Positions 1 through 6,400 of a stretch of DNA of 9,788 nucleotides are shown here, piece after piece; position 1 is the first letter of the stretch, and each line of letters opens with the position of its first letter. The notes beneath the pieces are model-generated. The model was given only the letters and a program-made list of their open reading frames with translations. It made no database searches and was not told the DNA's origin. The translations under genes and the position numbers were made by a program. Origin of the DNA: an uncultured Clostridium sp. (GTDB lineage: Bacteria > Bacillota > Clostridia > TANB77 > CAG-508); NCBI GenBank assembly GCA_900555085.1, contig USJU01000053.1, positions 1 to 9,788 on the forward strand. Direction: 5' to 3'.

Positions 1-106
1 CTTGAGCTTTTCTTAATTCCATTGTTCCAAGTTTTTGTCCTTGTTCATCAATTAAATTAACTTCTCTTGCTCTAATGTTTTGATTAATTGGTAAATCTTG
101 TTTTAT
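1..106 (-). CDS. infC: translation initiation factor IF-3, N-terminal part (runs off the window)
   Basis: The minus strand encodes about 35 residues with the IF-3 N-terminal signature: INQNIRAREVNLIDEQGQKL, followed by a G-T-M-E-L-R-K-A-Q stretch. This matches the family pattern IN..IRAREV.LID..G..LG...L..A. IF-3 binds the 30S subunit, checks the start codon and initiator tRNA, and keeps the subunits apart. Only the start of the N domain is present; the linker and C domain lie beyond the edge. The chosen start is AUA at 106-104, six bases after a perfect GGAGGTG. It falls where other infC genes have their AUU start. No ATG, TTG or usable GTG lies at that place: an in-frame GTG (115-113) is itself part of the Shine-Dalgarno. 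A rare start codon fits the known autocontrol of IF-3, which discriminates against such starts. The usual following genes, rpmI and rplT, would lie outside the window. Confidence 0.93.
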   Translation of the reverse strand, partial: MKQDLPINQNIRAREVNLIDEQGQKLGTMELRKAQ

Positions 107-112
107 AAAAAA

Positions 113-119
113 CACCTCC
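113..119 (-). promoter_or_regulatory. Shine-Dalgarno site of infC (decides the AUA start)
   Basis: GGAGGTG is fully complementary to the 3' end of 16S rRNA. It is followed by six T residues and then ATA. The in-frame GTG overlaps this site and has no Shine-Dalgarno of its own, so AUA is the better start. Confidence 0.85.
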
Positions 120-170
120 AAAATTTAAATAAATTATTTTTAATTTATTTATTAAAATATCAATTTTAGC

Positions 171-201
171 AAAAAAATTGATTAGCCAATATAAGCTAAT
201 C
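171..201 (-). terminator. terminator-like attenuator in the infC leader
   Basis: The minus strand reads GATTAGC, an 8-base loop, then GCTAATC, then AATTTTTTT. The 7-bp stem followed by a U-run has the shape of an intrinsic terminator placed before a coding region. The stem has few G-C pairs, so it is probably a regulated rather than a strong stop. An overlapping weaker hairpin (CAATTTT at 180-174 with AAAATTG at 167-161) is also possible. Confidence 0.6.
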
Positions 202-295
202 CACCAAAACATAAGACATAAAGTCTTAAATATGTTTTACCTTTCTACTAAAATAGATAAGGTGGAAGTGGATAACTTCTTCTTAAGCTTTTAGT

Positions 296-324
296 ATTTT
301 ACAATATTTATATTGAAATGTCAA
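296..324 (-). promoter_or_regulatory. sigma-A type promoter of infC
   Basis: A perfect -35 TTGACA (324-319), a 17-base spacer and a -10 TAAAAT (301-296, one mismatch to TATAAT) stand just before the leader. The DNA upstream is A-rich, like an UP element. Transcription should start near 290-288. It lies after the terminator of the giant gene, so infC is transcribed independently. Confidence 0.85.
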
Positions 325-364
325 CCTTTTTAATGTTATTTGTTTAATATTTTCCTAATAATAT

Positions 365-430
365 AAAAAAAACAACCGTTGCGAAGTAACTATAAAAGAA
401 ACTTCACTTTAACGGTTGTCTTTTATTTTT
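365..430 (-). terminator. bidirectional intrinsic terminator after the giant gene
   Basis: Nine-base arms ACAACCGTT (372-380) and AACGGTTGT (411-419) pair perfectly. Inside them GCGAAGT (381-387) pairs with ACTTCAC (401-407), with one mismatch and a TTT bulge. On the minus strand the stem is followed by eight T residues (372-365, overlapping the last stem base). On the plus strand it is followed by CTTTTATTTTT (420-430). The stem begins about nine bases after the stop codon of the giant gene and ends its transcript. No plus-strand gene is visible that would need the other direction. Confidence 0.9.
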
Positions 431-3400
431 AAAATATTATATAGTTTGTTGGGTCTACATCATTACCATATCCACTAGCATTTCTAATTTCAAAGTGTAA
501 GTGGTGTCCTGTTGAGTTTCCTGGATTAGGGTCAGATTCCGGATCTCCTCCCTCTAGTCCTATTACTTGTCCTTGTTTCACAGTCTCGCCTGCTTTTACG
601 TTAATTTTTGATAAATGAGCATAGAAACTATATATTGTTTCCCCATTAACAATGTGTTTAATTTCTACACAGTTACCAAATTCATTTTGCACTCCTGCAA
701 AGGTTACTTCTCCACTTGCTACTGCTAGTATTTCTGTATGATGTGTTCCACTTAAATCTATACCAGTATGTTTTTTTACCTCTCCTGTTGTTGGATGAAT
801 TCTTTCTCCATATTTAGACGTTACAGTATATTCGCAATTTAATGGCATTATAAAATCTTGCTTTTCTTCTATTGGTTGTATTTCTTCCTTATCTAAAGCT
901 TTTACTTCATTATATTCTAAGCTTGTAGTAGAAATATTTGCTTCACTTGTAGTTTTCCATTTAACAGTTTCATTTTTTCTTCCATAGTTTTTCTTTAAAA
1001 TACTTCTATCTAATTCATCAACTTTGTTATCTTCATTAAAATCAAACTTCGTAAGATTTTGTTTATTTTCTTCATTAATAATTTCCCCATAATTATTATT
1101 AATTGCAACTAAATCATCTAGTTCAATTTCGCCTGTTTTTATAACATCTCCAGCTAATAAATGATATGTATCTAATTGTGTTTCTTCCCCAAGTTTTACT
1201 TCTATATCAGTTACTCTATATTCTAAGTATCCTTCTCTCTTTACAACAATATCATATTTTTGTGTATCTTCAGTATCAAATGAGAATGTTCCATCTTCTT
1301 GTGTTTCTTGTTGTTCAATAACTTCTCTTGGATTATCCTTATCATTTTCACTTTTCGTGTCATTTGTTCTATATAATGTTACTGTTGATTTATATTTTCC
1401 TACTGAATTTTCAGTTGTTATTTTCCCTAATATTGTTCCACCTGTTAATGGATCTTTTTCTACATCTATAATATATATTCTTAAAGTCTCATCTTCTGCT
1501 CTTACTTTAATTAAAATTCTTGTATCTTCTGTAATATTATAAGTTCCTGGACCACTTTCTATTGTTGCAGTTTCATCTTGAGTTTTGGCATCTATTTTTA
1601 ATTTATTTTGTCTTTGTGTTAAATGTAATTTATATTGTGTAATATTTGTATCAAAACTTGGTGATAGAGTTCCAACATTAGTTGTTATACTTTCTAAATA
1701 ATTATTATTAGATTTTTCTTCTATAACCTTTATTTTATATGTTGTATGTGTTTCTCCATTATGACTTGTAACATCAATATCAAAGACATTTTCTCCTGAA
1801 GTTAAGTCTAAATCACTTGATTTTACTACTGTTGCATATTCATCTGTAGGAACAGCTATAACATCTTCACTTTTTAAAGTTGTAGTACCTTTTGGAACAT
1901 AAACTGTATATTCTAATGTATTGCTATCAAATTCGGGTTCCATTTTACAACCTGATACTGCAAGTCTAGATAATGTAGAGTTACTACTCTTTAATCTTAT
2001 TATATTAATAATATATGTTTGTGTTGTATATCCATCTGGTGCTATTGTTTTTATCTCATATTTATTTAATTTTAATACCGATAATTCTATACTACTTGTT
2101 GGATATACTTTTGTGTCTCCATATAACGGTGTTGCTATGATTTCATTTTCTGTAAATACAAATTTGTCATTTGGAACAGTTAATGTATATTCATAAACAT
2201 CACTATTAAATTCTTGCTCTAATGTATATGATTTAATTTCTAAACTCTTAAGTCTTGCATCATCTGTTCTAATTCTATTTATATTTATTGTATAAGTTTT
2301 TATATCTCCGTTTTCTGCTGTAACTTTTATTTTTCTTGTACTTTCTCCATCTGGAACTGTTTGTTCTTCATTACCTGTTACTGTTGCAAATCTATCTTCT
2401 GTTGCTACTTCAAAAGATAATAAAGAATCTGCATTTCCTAATGTTAAATTATATTCTAATGTTCCATATACAAAGCTTGGATCTAATGTACCAACACTTG
2501 GAATTAAATCTGTTAAATCATTTACTGTCGATTTTATTCTATTTATTAATATTTTATATGTTCGTACATCTCCATTTTCTGCTGTAACTTTTATTTCATA
2601 ATTATTTTCTCCTGCTTTTACAGAAGCATATCCTAATCCTGAAACTGATGATAAACTATTTTCCGCTTCTCCAAGAAGTTGTACTTTGGTTGTTCCTACA
2701 GGTACTGTTACCTCATAGCTCATATTTTCCTTATCAAAAATTGGTAATAATTCTATTGTTTCTGAATTAGCTTTTACTACTAAATTTTTCAAATAATTAT
2801 TACTGTTTTTCTTTCTAATTATTGTAACAGTATATGTTCTTGTTATTCCAAGGCTTGATGTAACTTTGATTTCTATCTTATTTTCCCCAACTTCTAAGGT
2901 ATAATCTCCATTACCTACCATTGTTGCATTACTATCTTCTGGTTCTGCATCTATATTAATTTGAGTAATATCATTTTCAACTGTTAAAGTATAATTATTG
3001 TTTGTTTTTGTAAATGCTGGTGATAAAGCTCCTTTTGATGGTAATATATAGCTTAAATAGTTATTACTAGACATATTTCTATTTACTTGTATTGTATAAG
3101 TTTCTTTTTGTAATCCATCACTTGAAGTAACTTCTATAATCACCTCATTATTTCCTACTACAAAATCCTTATTTCCTGTTACTGTATATGTTGCATTTGG
3201 ATCTAAAGTTTCTATTATCATATCTAAGCTTGTTATTTCATTATCAACATTTACTGTATATGAATTTGTATTTTCATTAAATTTTGGTACAATTTCATAA
3301 TTTTCCACTTCTAATTTTGACAATTTTGCACTTATTGGTGCTTTTCTTATAACATTAACAGTATAAATATTTTTATTTCCATTTGGAGCCGTTACTATTA

Positions 3401-6400
3401 ATTCTATTGTATTTGTTCCAACTACTAAATTATAGTTTCCGTTTCCAGTTATTGTTGCATTACTATCTTCTGTATATCCTAACAAATTAATACTTTCTAC
3501 ATCATAATCTACATATACCTTATAACTATTTACTAATTTATCAAAGCTTGGTTCTAATGTTCCTTCAGATATATTTAAATCTGATAAATATTCATTTTCT
3601 GATAATCCTTTATTTATAACTATTGTATATGTTTTAACTTTTCCTGACTCTGAAATTACATTTACTTCAAATGTATTTTTTCCTTCTTCTAATTTAACAA
3701 TACCTATACCATTTACTGTTGCATTCTCATCATCTGCAATTGCATCTATATAAACAGTTTCAATATTATTTGGAACATTTACATTATATAAAAGTGTGCT
3801 TTTGTTAAATTCTGGACTTAAGTCATATCCATTAACAGATAAAAATGCTAAGTTATCATTATCTGATCCAGTTTTTGTAACTTTTAGTGAATAATTCTTT
3901 GTAGTTACACCATCTGGTGCTGTTACTTTTATTATAAGCAGGTTTGTTCCTCTTTCTAAGTTTTTATTACCAATTATCTCATATGTTGCATCTTCTTGTT
4001 CTGTTGTCGCATTTATTTCTAGTTCACTTAGTTTTGTTTCAACAGTATATAATGTTGTTTCTTTATTAAATACAGGTAAAATGCTATGATTTTGTATAAC
4101 TAAACTTGATAAATTTGCATTTGTTGATTTTGCTCTATTTACTTTTATTTGATAAACCTTTTCATCTCCTGAAATAGATGTAACTTTTACAGTTATAACA
4201 TTTAATCCAACATTTAATTCATGTTCTCCTGTTCCTTTTATTATTGCTGTATTGTCTAAGGCTTTGGCCTCAACATTAATTTTATCTTCTTCATAAGGTA
4301 AATTAACCTCATAAACTAATGTATTTGCTTCAAAATTTGGTGATAAAGTTCCTTTATCTACTGTTAGTTCTACTAAATCACAGCGTTGATTTAAATCCGG
4401 TTGTCTATAAATTATTATTGTATAATCTTTTTTAGTTAATCCATCTGATGCTGTAACCTCTATAGTAACTTTATTTTCCCCATAAACAAAATCACTATTT
4501 CCAATTACTTTATATGTTGCATCTTTATCTTCTGTTTCTATTTCTAGACTTAGGCTTTCTACATTATTTTGTACTTTCATATGATATTCAGTAGTTGTTT
4601 TTTCAAAATTCTCGTATAGTTCTCCCTCTTTTGCAAATACCTTTTTTAAATATGCATTATCAGATTTTGCTCTATTTACTATTATTTCATATTCTTTGTT
4701 TGTACCATCTTCTGCTGTTGCAACAATAGTAATAATATTTTTTCCTATTTCTAAACTATATTTTCCATTTCCAACTACCTTTGTTGTTGTCTTTTCTGGA
4801 ATAGCAGTAATTGTAATTTCATCTATTTCATTTCTTACATTTATTTCATAGGTACTAGCATCTACTTTATCAACAATTTGATTTTTATCATTATCTATTC
4901 TTAATAAATTTGTATTAGAGTTTTGTTTTCTTATAACATTTAATTCGTAAGTCCTTATATCCCCATTTTCCGCTTCTACTGTTAATGTTATATTATTTTC
5001 TCCCTGTTCTAGTGCATATACTCCTTCTCCTATTACAGTACTTGCTGAATCTTCCTTTTTAGCTGTTACTTTTATATTATCTACTTCATTTTCAACTTCT
5101 ACAGTATATTTTAATGTTTCTTTATTAAATGTAGGATTTAATTTTCCACTGCTTGTAATAATATTAGTTAAATAATTATTACTTGAAGCTTCTTTTATTA
5201 CTTTAATTTTATAATCTCTTTGCTCTCCATTTTCTGCTGTTACTCTTATTATTACATAATTTGTTCCTGTAAAGAAATTATTGTTTTGCAAAATTTTATA
5301 TGTTGCAGATTTATCTTCTGTTTGTACAACAAGCGGTAATGTTTTTGTATCTGATGGAACTGTTATTTCATATTCTGTAATTAATTTATCAAATTCAACA
5401 TTAAAATTACCCATTGTTGTTATTAATTCTTTTAAATAATTATTACTTGATTGACTTCTATTAATATTAACATTGTATGTACCAATAGAACCATCTTCAG
5501 CTTCAACTTGTATTTTATATGTATTTGTCCCTGTTTTTAATGTTTTTTTACCAGTTCCTGAAACGCTTGATGTTGTTGCTTCTGCTTCAGCTTCTAATGT
5601 AACGCTTTCAACTTCATTTGGAACTGTAACTGTATATGTATCTAATACTTTATTAAATGTTGGATTTTGAGCTAGTTCTTCATCTTCTTTTTTTACTTTT
5701 AAAGATGATAAAAATACATTTCCACTTTGTTTTCTATATGCATGTATAATATAAACTAATTGTTCACCATTTGGTGCATTTACAATTATATAAATATCGT
5801 TCAGTCCAACTTTTAAGTTCTTATTTCCTTCTATTACAGGAGTTATTTCTTTCATTTCTGGTATTGCAGTAATATCTAATGATGTTACCTCATTATCTAC
5901 TTCTACAAAATACTCTAAAACATCTTGATCAAATACCATGTCTGTTTCTACATTATCTATACTTAGGCTTTCTAACAAACAGTTTCCACTCATATCTCTT
6001 GTAATGTGATATGTATAAGTATCTACCGAACTGCCATCTTCTGAAGTAACATTTATTTTTATTTCATTTTCCCCAGCTTTTAATTCTATTGTTCCATCCC
6101 CTGTTACAGTTTGATATTTATGTCCTTTTTCAACATTAAAGGTTAATTTCTTTATTCTACTTGGAACAGTCATAGAATATTCATGTACTTCTGGATTGAA
6201 TTTTTTCGGATTAAGGACGCCATAAATAGGATTTACATTTATAATAGATTCAATTAATCCGTCTATTGTAATATTAGTTGGCTTAGAATTATTAGATGCA
6301 TCTCTTATAGCTTTTATTGTATATACTCTTTCTTCACCATTTTCTGCTGTTACTTTTAGATTTATAATATTTTCTCCTGCTGCAATATCATAAGTTCCAT

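Larger units (their letters stand above)
107..290 (-). promoter_or_regulatory. infC 5' leader, probable L20-responsive attenuator (L20 leader)
   Basis: About 183 nt of untranslated leader lie between the predicted transcription start (near 290) and infC. Seen in the sequence: a hairpin with arms AAAACAT (238-232) and ATGTTTT (212-206), whose inner stem is AAGAC/GTCTT (227-223 with 217-213). Flanking it is a long-range pairing of TCCACC (266-261) with GGTGGA (205-200). Directly after comes a terminator-like stem with a U-run. The GGTGGA segment overlaps the first arm of that terminator by two bases, so the two folds could compete. In Bacillus the infC-rpmI-rplT operon is controlled by ribosomal protein L20 through such a leader. 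Position, size and folding agree, but I cannot run a covariance model, so the family assignment is an inference. Confidence 0.72.

Noticed and set aside
270..278. DnaA-box-like TTATCCACT on the minus strand
   Set aside because: It is single, has one mismatch at the end, and lies inside the infC leader. There is no cluster of boxes and no dnaA or origin context.
429..600. C-terminal cell-wall sorting signal
   Set aside because: The protein ends D-P-T-N-Y-I-I-F as part of the M23 fold, with no LPXTG, hydrophobic tail or basic end.
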